DNA of 64,000 bases. Source: Gentiana macrophylla. Taxonomy: Eukaryota; Streptophyta; Magnoliopsida; Gentianales; Gentianaceae. Position 1 is the first letter of the stretch. Each line of letters begins with the position of its first letter. Below the pieces are notes generated by a model. It searched no databases. It saw nothing but the letters and a program-made list of their open reading frames with translations, and was not told where the DNA came from. The DNA lies in assembly GCA_026214975.1 (NCBI GenBank), contig CM047805.1, positions 2,852,001-2,916,000 of the forward strand, read 5' to 3'. Positions 55,275 through 64,000 of this stretch are shown one piece after another. Position numbers and translations under genes: made by a program.

Positions 55275-55952
55275 TGAAGAGAGTTTGAGAATGTGATAAA
55301 CACAAGAGTAAACTTCAACTTAGTTTATTCATTGAGTAAAAAGATGTATAAATAGATACAATTGAGATAGAGAGACTAGCTAGCTAGCTTGGGCGGCCAC
55401 TCGAGTATGTAGATGTGGGCGGCAAGCATGCAAAAGTAAAAAGTAAAAGTTATGTCTATGACATAAAGTAAACTAGAGTTTGACATATTAATTGTTTATA
55501 TGAATCACAATTAATATGTATTTTACAATTAAATAAGGTGTACAAAATATTATGCACGAAATCACGAGGCTCAGCAGAGAGTCTTGAGCACCTCTTTGAA
55601 ACCTCGCGGACACAACTCAAGATATCTTTGTATCTTTGAGTAATATTTCTACACCCCTCAAAGTCGGGTTTGTATATGTTGATGCGACCAAGTTTGCTAC
55701 TTAGTTCTTTGAACATAAGAGGTGGAATAGCCTTGGTAAGAATATCGGCGATTCGATCTGCTTTGAGGAACATCTTGGAGTTGTATAATCTTGGCATCAA
55801 TCTTCTCCTTGAGAAAGTGTCTATCAATGTCCACATGCTTGGTTTTATCATGATGGGTGGATCTTCCGCCATGCATAAGGTGAATTATTATCACAACATG
55901 ATTGTGATAGGTTCTTTGTCTGATTCTTTGAAGTTCGATCGAGTACCACTTT
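55275..55952 (-). mobile_element. Copia-3, 3' part: LTR, PPT and RNase H end (minus strand)
   Basis: The LTR is 55275-55653 (TGTAGAAATATTAC... to ...CTCTCTTCA on the minus strand), the PPT is next to it (GACTTTGAGGGG), and the RNase H end follows at 55670-55950 with a KADRIADILTKAIPPLMFKEL block. The element is interrupted at 55952 by Copia-4 and continues at 60826. The duplicated target is ACTTT/CCTTT. Confidence 0.85.
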
Positions 55953-56294
55953 TGTGGAAATATTAATATTACTATTAATATTACTCGTGATCTCTTGAGC
56001 CTCAGATTTTCGTGCATAATATTTTGTACACCTTATTTAATTGTAAAAGACATATTAATTGTGATTCATATAAACAATTAATATGTCAAACTCTAGTTTA
56101 CTTTTTATTTCATAGACATAACTTTTACTTTTTACTTTTGCATGCTTGCCGCCCACATCTACATACTCAAGTGGTCGCCAAGCTAGCTAGCTAGTCTCTC
56201 TATCTCAATTGTATCTATTTATACATCTTTTACTCAATGAACAAACTAAGTTGAAGTTTACTCTTGTGTTTATCACATTCTCAAACTCTCTTCA
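55953..56294 (+). repeat. Copia-4 5' LTR
   Basis: 342 bp. Near its start 'aatattaatattac' with 'tattaatattac' forms a repeated palindromic motif. It ends TTCA next to the PBS at 56295-56306. Confidence 0.9.
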
Positions 56295-56394
56295 TGGTAT
56301 CGAGCCTACTTGAGTTCTAAAATCATTTGCAAAACTCAGTTCTTTTTAGGAAAAATGTCAACATTATCTCGAAGTTTCATCTTCCTCAGTAGAC

Positions 56395-57180
56395 TCACAA
56401 TTTGCCTCAGCAGATGGGATAATCGAACACTCTTTTTACAAATCATAAACTTGATGGTAACAATTACTTGCTATGGTCAAGGTCTATGAAAATGTATATC
56501 TCCGGCCGAGGGCAAGATGGGATATCATCGGGTTCCAAGCTCGCCCACTGGCCCGACCCCAAGTTTGAAGCATGGGACACGAGAAAATAACCAAGTCATG
56601 ACCATCCTCACGAGGTCTATGACAAAAGAGATCGATGAGAACTTCATGATGTATGACCTTCGCTAAGGAAATGCAGGATAATGCCGGAGACCTTTACTCA
56701 AAAAGGACAATACATCCAAGTCTATGAACTCAAGCTCAGATTCAAAAGCGCAGACAAGGAGATATGTCTCAGTAACTCAATATTTCAATCAACTATCTAA
56801 GGCATGGCAACACCTAGATATGTTGGAAACTCACACTGGAATGATGTCAAGGATCTTTGCTCTATATAAAGACATCATAGAAAAGAAGAGAGTATTCAAG
56901 TTCCTCACCTGGGTGAATCCTACTCTTGATGATGTTAGAGGAGAATTCTTGCCACAAAACCTCTCCCAAATCTCAAATCCATGTTTCTTGAGGTCAAACA
57001 TGAAGAAAGCAGGAGGAAAGTCATCTTTCTTTGAACACCCTGTGATAACCTCTATCAAGTGCGCCCTGCTCTTGAATGTCGGGAAAGCTGCTTTGAGGTT
57101 CTTGGGACTACTGAAGCCTCTTGAGAAAAGCTGGGAAAGCTGTTACGTGAAGAGGAGAATGATGATGAAGTGAATGCTCG
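56395..57180 (+). pseudogene. Copia-4 Gag
   Basis: Segments such as NHKLDGNNYLLWSRSMKMYI (about 56435-56490), then VTQYFNQLSKAWQHLDMLET, IIEKKRVFKFLTWVNPTLDD and VRGEF match copia Gag. Several shifts; no zinc knuckle is visible, though its Copia-3 counterpart has one (63960-64000). Confidence 0.75.
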
Positions 57181-57229
57181 GTTTGTTGCCTTTAAAGCCT
57201 TTATTGCTCAAAGATCGGAAGGTAGCTCC

Positions 57230-58560
57230 CTACTTGAAATGGCCACTCATGCTAAAAGCAGGTATATTTTACTCACCTCTTAGTAATGAGACTTGGATTG
57301 TTGATTCGGGGCTTCTTCCCATATGGTAGTAATAAAAACCTTATTACCCAATATATGCCATGCAACCAAATTCACTGAAATTAAGGCTAGCATTGATGGT
57401 TACATTTCTTATGCAAAAGGTGTTGGGAAGGTTAAACTTACTAATCGAGATATATCTGAGAATGTCTGTTTGTTCCAAAGTTAGATCAGTAACCTTATAT
57501 CATCACATTAAACTCACTAAAGATCACGAATCTGATTTGTTGTTTTTAATAAGAATCGGTGCATTCCAGGATCTTTCTTCTCGAGGAAGTGATTGGGCAA
57601 GCTAAACCCCGCTCAGATTGTTTGTGATCAACCTGTGAAGCAGAAGGCGATCAAGAGAATCTGCCTCGGCGACTGCACTCAAAACCTAGACAATATCATG
57701 TTATGGCATTATAGACTAGGACATCCAAGTTTTGGTTATTTAAAGTCTTTAATCCTGAATTGTTTAAAGGATGTAATCTTAATGATCTTCAATGTGATAT
57801 TTGTCAATTTGCTAAACTCACCAAATCTGTGTATGCTAAGTTACCTCACTTGCCCTCTTCCCTTTCACCCTAATTCACGGTGATGTATGGGGACCTCAAG
57901 AGTGAAAAGTATAACAGGAAAAAGGTGGTTTGTAACCTTCATTGATGATCATACCAGAAACACTTGGTTGTTCTTAATGAAAGACAAATCTGAAGTTGGA
58001 CCTATCTTCCAAGAATTTTATCACATGGTCTCCACCCAATTTGATACTAAGATCAAGATCTTAAAGGCGATAATGCTCGGAATACTATGAGTCTAACCTC
58101 ATTAACTTCTTGACAAGCAGAGGAATTGTTCATATCGGTAGTTGTGTGGAAACACCTCAGCGAGAATGGGGTTCTTTGAAAGAAAGAAACAGGCATCTCT
58201 TTGAAATGGCAGATCAATCATGTTCACTACACATGTTCCTAAATACATGTGGGGTGAAGCTATATTGACTGCAACATATTTAATCAACAGACTTCCCAGC
58301 AGAGTGTTAGGTTTCAAAACTCCTCTCCAAACCTGCGCGACCACACACTCCTGCTCTCATCTTATTACCCAATTGCCTCCAAAGATCTTTGGTTGTCTTG
58401 TGTTTGTTTATATCCATGCTCAACACAGTAAACTTGATCCTAAAGCTCATAAGTGCATTTTCCTAGGATATGCACGGGCGAGAGAAATGTTACAAGTGTT
58501 ACTCTCCTATCGAAAAGAAATTTTACGATTCTATGGATGTGAAATTCTTTGAAAGGACTC
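57230..58560 (+). pseudogene. Copia-4 protease, GAG-pre-integrase and integrase
   Basis: TWIVDSG (about 57290) is the protease block, but the next residues are shifted. GAG-pre-integrase LWHYRLGHPSFGYLKSL (about 57700) and CDICQFAKLTKSVYAK-type text follow. Integrase blocks WFVTFIDDHTRNTWLFLMKD (57930) and MFTTHVPKYMWGEAILTATY (58220) are visible, then CIFLGYARAR. Several stops separate them. Confidence 0.8.
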
Positions 58561-58849
58561 CATATTACTGACAAACCTCTTGAGCGATCATCGATGGAAA
58601 CACGATTGAGATTGAACTAAGTCCGTTCCTCGCCAAACCATTTACCCTCGGCAGAGTCCTAACCTCGGCAGACTCATAACCTTCAAACATCCTGCGGATA
58701 CTCACGCATCGACCTCGGCGAGTCTGGCGATCCAGTCTTGACCCGGAACCTCAACAACTCATTTGGGCAGAGTGCTGGACCTCGAAACCATGAATCTCGG
58801 CCGTCACCGAAGTGGATGAGCAGACTATTGCTCTAAGGAAAAGGAAAAG

Positions 58850-60180
58850 ATCATGCACCGATCATTCTATTCATACTTATTTATCTTATGATCGGTAGTC
58901 TCTGTCTTTGCCATGTTTACACAGGACTGGACTCTCACTCTATCCCTAGAAATATTCGGGAGGCCCTTCAAAATGATAAGTGGGAAGGTCTTTGTTAAAG
59001 CAGAGATGATCGCTCTCTGGATAATCATACTTGGGATCTCACAACTCTTCCCAAAGGCAAGAAAAGCAGTTAGCTGCAGATGGTTATTCACTATCAAATA
59101 CAATCTTGATGGTAAAATTGACAAGTATAAAGCTAGATTGGTAGCAAGGGATTCACTCAAACTTATGGCATTGACTATAAGGAAACTTTTGCACCAGTAG
59201 CAAAGCTCAACACCTTTGTCAGTATTGATTTCCCTAGTTTGTCCAACAGTGGCCTCTTCACCAATTGGACATCAAAAATGCCTTTCTAAATGGGGACCTC
59301 ATTTGAGGAGGTTTATATGGATTGCACCCCTGGTTTTATCAATCCTCATACTCAAGGCAAGGTGTGCAAGCGAGGAAATCTCTATATGGCACTGAAGCAA
59401 TCACCAAGGGCATGGTTTGGAAAACTCACTCTTTGTGGTTAAAGCTGCTGGATATCATCAATGCAACTCGATCACACCATGTTTGTCAAGACAACCAACC
59501 AGAGGAGGTCCATTCTAATTGTATATGTGGATGATATCATCCTACTTGGAGATGACTCGAGATCCGAACTTGAAGACTCTCTTGGCAAAGGTGTTCCAAG
59601 TTAAAGATCCTGGGCTACCTCAAGTACTTTCTTGGTATGGAAGTAGCTAGAAACACCAATGGCATTTCGGGTCTCCCAAAGGAAGTATGTCTGGACTCAT
59701 TGAAGAAAAGCGGCATGATGGGATGCAAACCTGCTTTGTATCTCCAGTAGAGACCCAGGTCATACCTCATTGCATGGTGACATTCTTTGTCGAGGAAAGA
59801 ACAATATCAAAGGCTTATAGGCAAACTCATATACCTTTCTCACACAAGACTGATATTGCATATGGGGTCGATCCAGTCGATCAATTCATGCATTGCCCTC
59901 TTGAGCAACATTGGGATGCAAGTGAATAGGATCTGAGGTATTTAAAATCCACTCTGGCCAAGGCCTGGACTTCACAAAGTCTCTTGATAGATCAATCAAG
60001 GTCTGCATCGATGTCTTGATCATTTGGATGTCACATTGACATGAGGAGGTCTACCACAGGCTATTGCTCATATATATGGGGAACACTGGTTACTTGGAGG
60101 AGCAAGAAACAACCTCATGTGTCAAGAAGCGATCTTGAAAGTTTGAACTAAGGGCACTTGTACTTGGCATTTGTGAAGCT
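58850..60180 (+). pseudogene. Copia-4 reverse transcriptase and RNase H
   Basis: RT starts with KAVSCRWLFTIKYN and KIDKYKARLVA (about 59060-59150). An LIVYVDDII block stands at about 59515-59545, with KYFLGMEVARNTNGI (about 59620). RNase H follows from about 59930 to 60180 in several frames (CVKKRS..ELRALVLGICEALWLK). Frame breaks are frequent. Confidence 0.8.
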
Positions 60181-60480
60181 CTATGGCTAAAAAAAGTACT
60201 TGATCGAACTTCAAACAATCGTATCGACAACCTATCACACTGTTGTGATAATAATTCACCTTATGCATGGCGGAAGATCCATCCATCATGATAAAACCAA
60301 GCATGTGGACATTGTGATTACTTTACGAAGGAGAAGATTGATGCCAAGATTATTCAACTCAAGTATGTTCCCGGCAGATCGAATGTTGATATTCTTACCA
60401 AGGCTATTCCACCTCTTATGTTCAAAGAGACTAAGTAGCAAACTTGTTTGCATCAACATATCTGACCAGATTTGAGGGGG

Positions 60481-60820
60481 TGTGGAAATATTAATATTAC
60501 TATTAATATTACGGCAGACTCTCTTGAGCCTCGTGATTTCGTGCATAATATTTTATACACCTTATTTAATTGTAAAAGACATATTAATTGTGATTCATAT
60601 AAACAATTAATATGTCAAACTCTAGTTTACTTTATGTCATAGACATAACTTTTACTTTTACTTTTGCATGCTTGCCGCCCACATCTACATACTCAGTGGC
60701 CGCCCAAGCTAGCTAGCTAGTCTCTCTATCTCAATTGTATCTATTTATACATCTTTTACTCAATGAATAAACTAAGTTGAAGTTTACTCTTGTGTTTATC
60801 ACATTCTCAAACTCTCTTCA
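60481..60820 (+). repeat. Copia-4 3' LTR
   Basis: 340 bp, partner of 55953-56294. It adds 'cggcagactctcttg' in place of 'ctcgtgatctcttg' near its start. Confidence 0.9.
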
Positions 60821-61198
60821 CCTTTTTAGCCATAGAGCTTCACAAATGCCAAGTACAAGTGCCCTTAGTTCACTTCAAGATCGCTTCTTGACACGATGAG
60901 GTTGTTTCTTGCTCCTCCAAGTAACGAGTTCCCCATATATATGAGCAATAGCCTGTGGTAGACCTCCTCCCATCAATGTGACATCCACCCAATCAACATC
61001 GGTGTAGAGACCTTGATTGATCTATCAAGAGACTTTGTGAAGTCCAGGCCTTGGCAGAGTGGATTTTAAATACCTCAGTATCCTATTCACTTTGCATCCC
61101 AATGTTGCTCAAGAGGGGCAATGCATGAATTGACTGACAGTGATCGACCCATATGCAATATCAGTCAGGTCTTGTGTGAGAAAGGTATATGAGTTTGC

Positions 61199-61558
61199 CT
61201 ACAAGCCTTTGATATTGTTCTTTCCTCGACAAACAATGTCACCATGCGAAGAGGTATGACCTGGGGTCTCTGGAGATACAGCGAGTTTGCATCCCATCAT
61301 GCCGTTTCTTGATGAGAGGTCCGGGACATACCTCCTTTGGGAGACCGAAATGCCATTGGTGTTTCTAGCTACTTCCATACCAAGAAAGTACTTGAGGTAG
61401 CCCGGATCTTTAACTTGGAACACCTTTGCCAGGAGAGTCTTCAAGTTCGGATCTCGGTGAGAGTCATCCAAAGTAAGGATGATATCATCCACATATACAA
61501 TTAGAATGGACCTCCTCTGGTTGGTTGTCTTGACAAACATGGTGTGATCGAGTTGCAT
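61199..61558 (-). pseudogene. Copia-3 RT, YVDD part
   Basis: It contains QLDHTMFVKTT, the LIVYVDDIIL catalytic block, VFQVKDPGYLKYFLGMEVAR and SVSQRRYV. Its frame is separated from the RT start at 61727. Confidence 0.9.
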
Positions 61559-61726
61559 TGATGATATCCAGCAGCTTTAACCACGTAGTAAGTTTTCCAA
61601 ACCATGCCCCTTGGTGATTGCTTCAGCCATATAGAGACTTTCTCGTTTGCACACCTTGCCTTGAGTATGAGGATTGACGAAACAGGGGCAGTACGATCAT
61701 ATAAACCTCCTCAGTGAGGTCCCCAT

Positions 61727-62542
61727 TTAGAAAGGCATTTTTATGTCCAATTGGTGAAGAGGGCAGTCAAGTTGGACAACTAGTGAAATCAAGACAGCGG
61801 TGTTGAGCTTTGCTCTTTGGTGCAAAAGTTTCTTATAGTCAATGCCATAAGTTTGAGTGAATCCCCTTGCTACCAATCTGGCTTTATACTTGTCAATTTT
61901 ACCATCAGCATTGTATTTGATAGTGAATAACCATCTGCAGCTAACTGTTTTCTTGCCTTTGGGAAGAGTTGTGAGGTCCCAAGTATGATTATCCAGGAGA
62001 GCAGTCATCTCTGTTTTAACAGCAGCCTTCCACTTATCATTTTGAAGGGCCTCCTGAATATTTCTAGGGATAGAGTGAGAGTCCAGGTCCTGTGTAAACA
62101 TGGAAAAGACAGGAGACAACTGACCATAAGATAAATAAGTATGAATAGAATGATCAGTGCATGATCTTTTCCCTTTCCTTAGAGCAATAGGTCTGTCATC
62201 CACTTGATGGCTGAGAGTCGAGAGTCGATGGGCGAGGGCAGCGGACTCTGGTTCGATGAGGTTCTTTGAGGTTCCGTTCAAGAGCTCGGGTCGCAGACTC
62301 TGGATCGTGAGATCGCCGGGTCGATGAATGTGAGTATCCGCAGGATCTTTGAAGGTTATGAGTCTGCCGAGGTTAGGGACTCTTTGAGGGTAAATGGTTT
62401 TCTTGAGGAACGGACTTAGTTCAATCTCAATCGAGTTTCCATCGATTGACTCGCTCGATGAGGTTTCTTTGTAATATGGAGTCCTTTCAAAGAATTTCAC
62501 ATCCATAGAATCGTAAAATTTCTTTCGGTAGGAGAGTAACAC
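61727..62542 (-). pseudogene. Copia-3 integrase tail and RT start
   Basis: Residues 1-30 continue the integrase tail (DSMDVKFFERTPYY). After a serine/proline-rich linker come [55 protein letters not shown] and LHQLDIKM, the usual start of copia RT. It ends just before the LDVKxAFLxG block because of a stop at the shifted point. Confidence 0.9.
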
Positions 62543-62831
62543 TTGTAACCTTTTTCATCTGTGCATATCCTAGGAAAATGCACTTATGAGCTTTAGGATC
62601 AAGTTTATACGTGTTGAGCATGGATATAAACAAACACAAGACAACCAAAGATCTTTGGAGGCAATTGGGTAATAAGATGAGAGCAGGTGTGTGGTTAGCG
62701 AGGGTTTGGAGAGGAGTTTTGAAACCTAACACTCTCTCGGGAAGTCTGTTGATTAAATATGTTGCGATCAATATAGCTTCACCCCACATGTATTTAGGAA
62801 CATGTGTAGTGAACATGATTGATCTGGCCAT
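62487..62831 (-). pseudogene. Copia-3 integrase C-terminal part
   Basis: MFTTHVPKYMWGEAILIATY and LINRLPERVLGFKTPLQ, then a shift and KCIFLGYAQMK with DPKAH. The same blocks occur in Copia-4 (58220-58552) in opposite orientation. Confidence 0.85.
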
Positions 62832-63656
62832 TTCAGCAGATGCCTGTTCTTTCTTTCAAGAACCCCATTCTCATTGAGGTGTTTCCACACAACTACCGAT
62901 ATGAACAATTCCTCTGTTTGTCAAGAAGTTAATGAGGTTAGACTCATAGTATTCGAGAGCATTATCGTCTTTAAGATCTTGATCTTAGTATCAAATTGGG
63001 TGGAGACCATGTGATAAAATTCTTGGAAGATAGGTCCAACTTCAGATTTGTCTTTCATTAAGAACAGCCAAGTGTTTCGGTATGATCATCAATGAAGGTT
63101 ACAAACCACCTTTTTCTGTTATACTTTTCACTCTTGAGGTCCCATACATCTTTGTGAATTAGGGTGAAAGGGAAGAGGGCAAGTGAGGTAACTTAGCATA
63201 CACAGATTTGGTGAGTTTAGCAAATTGACAAATATCACATTGAAGATCATTAAGATTACATCCTTTAAACAATTCAGGGATTAAAGACTTTAAATAACCA
63301 AAACTTGGATGTCCTAGTCTATAATGCCATAACATGATATTGTCTAGGTTTTGCGTGCAGTGCTTTGAGGCGAGGCTGTCTCATCTTGATCTTTCTCCTC
63401 TTCAAAGCAGGTTGATCACAAAGTGTCCTGGAAAGGAGGTTTAGCTTGCCCAATCACTTCTCGAGAAGAAAGATCCCGGAATGTGCACCGATTCTTATTA
63501 AAAACAACGGTCCAATTCAGATCTTTAGTGAGTTTCTCGATGATATAAGGTTCTGATCTAACTTTGGAACAAACAGACATTCTGTAGATATATCTCGATT
63601 ATTAAGTTTAACCTTCCCAACACCTTTTGCATAAGAAAGCAGAACCATCGTTAGTC

Positions 63657-63872
63657 TTAGTGCGTGAATTTGGTTGCATGGCATATATTGGGTAATAAGT
63701 TTTTATTACCAGTCATATGGGAAGAAGCCCCAGAATCAACAATCCAAGTCTCATTACTAAGAGGTGAGTAAAATATACCTGTTTTAGCATGAGTGGCCAT
63801 TTCAGTAGGGGAGCTACCTTCACGATCTTTGAGCAATAAAGGCTTTAAAAGGCAAAGAAACCGAGCATTCAC
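63657..63872 (-). pseudogene. Copia-3 protease
   Basis: SNETWIVDSGASSHMTGNKN is the aspartic protease block (DSGA intact), with NICHATKFTH after. The frame begins close to the Gag zinc knuckle. Confidence 0.9.
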
Positions 63873-64000
63873 TTCTTATCATTCTCCTCTTCACCGATAA
63901 GTTTGCCTTGACTTTCCCTGGTTGGTTTTGAGGTTTTAGAGGATTAGGTTTGCCATGTAGCTTCCAACAATTGTCCTTGGTGTGATTTGTGCGTTTGCGG

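Larger units (their letters stand above)
55953..60820 (+). mobile_element. Copia-4: plus-strand copia inserted into Copia-3 of the same family
   Basis: LTRs are 55953-56294 (342 bp) and 60481-60820 (340 bp), both TGTGGAAATATTAATATTAC... to ...AAACTCTCTTCA. The PBS (TGGTATCGAGCC) at 56295 and the PPT (TTTGAGGGGG) at 60471-60480 are present. The coding region is broken by many stops and frameshifts. Copia-3 is its relative in reverse orientation, so the insertion is a self-nest. The target duplication is 55948-55952 ACTTT and 60821-60825 CCTTT (four of five). Confidence 0.9.
60826..64000 (-). mobile_element. Copia-3, 5' part (RNase H to Gag zinc knuckle), cut by the window edge
   Basis: Continues the element from 55952. 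On the minus strand the order from the edge is: Gag zinc knuckle (63960-64000, TNHTKDNCWKLHGKP), protease (63657-63872), GAG-pre-integrase and integrase (62480-63400), RT (61199-62542), RNase H start (60826-61200). All domains are homologous to Copia-4 in reverse. Its 5' LTR and PBS lie beyond the window. Confidence 0.9.

Noticed and set aside
1..64000. CRISPR arrays, prophages, bacterial operons or rRNA genes
   Set aside because: The repeats present are TE-derived or microsatellites with no spacer arrangement, and gene structure is plant-like with introns. No such system was found.

Overview
The window looks like nuclear DNA of a flowering plant, very probably a eudicot. The evidence is two intron-bearing plant chromatin genes, AT-rich spacers, long tracts of Ty1/copia and Ty3/gypsy LTR retrotransposons primed by plant initiator tRNA-Met or tRNA-Asp, and several TIR/MITE-like elements. 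The exact family cannot be fixed from sequence alone. There are no bacterial operons, CRISPR arrays or rRNA genes.

Layout. 1-3241: leader and one 1.8-kb LTR of a minus-strand LTR element, next to a DUF4283-like fragment (3298-3708). 3709-6650: AT-rich spacer with one TIR element. 6650-14947: an ARID/ELM2 gene (plus strand, ARID1-like). Its two coding exons are split by a 5.3-kb intron full of mobile-element debris, including a TIR element that carries a gypsy integrase fragment. 14948-18357: gypsy RT relic, then a 1.7-kb solo LTR with a perfect 5-bp target duplication. 18358-23124: decayed copia element with LTRs, PBS and PPT (Copia-1). 23731-28264: second copia (Copia-2) whose two LTRs differ at one base and which has a perfect 5-bp TSD, yet carries several stops and frameshifts. 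29874-41511 (minus strand): a complete 14-exon BRAHMA (BRM) SWI/SNF ATPase gene, predicted 2236 aa. 42220-46600: copia RNase H relic and LTR-like sequence. 46616-55274: two adjacent related Athila-like large non-autonomous elements (LARD-A, LARD-B) with a tRNA-Asp primer site. 55275-64000: a copia element (Copia-3, minus) interrupted by a member of its own family in opposite orientation (Copia-4, plus).

The two host genes both act on chromatin: BRM remodels nucleosomes with ATP, and the ARID/ELM2 protein is a DNA-binding and corepressor-type nuclear factor. They lie about 15 kb apart, convergent, separated by the gypsy and copia block. Nothing shows that they work together, so proximity may be chance.

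No clearly new biological system was found. The most unusual structures are: GC-rich palindrome clusters just upstream of the TATA boxes of the Athila-like LTRs; a matching antisense ORF in both LARD copies; the self-nested inverted copia pair; the transposon-with-captured-gypsy structure in the ARID1-like intron; and the mismatch between young LTRs and broken ORFs in Copia-2. Splice sites were assigned by hand from GT/AG signals, reading phase and family knowledge, without transcript data.
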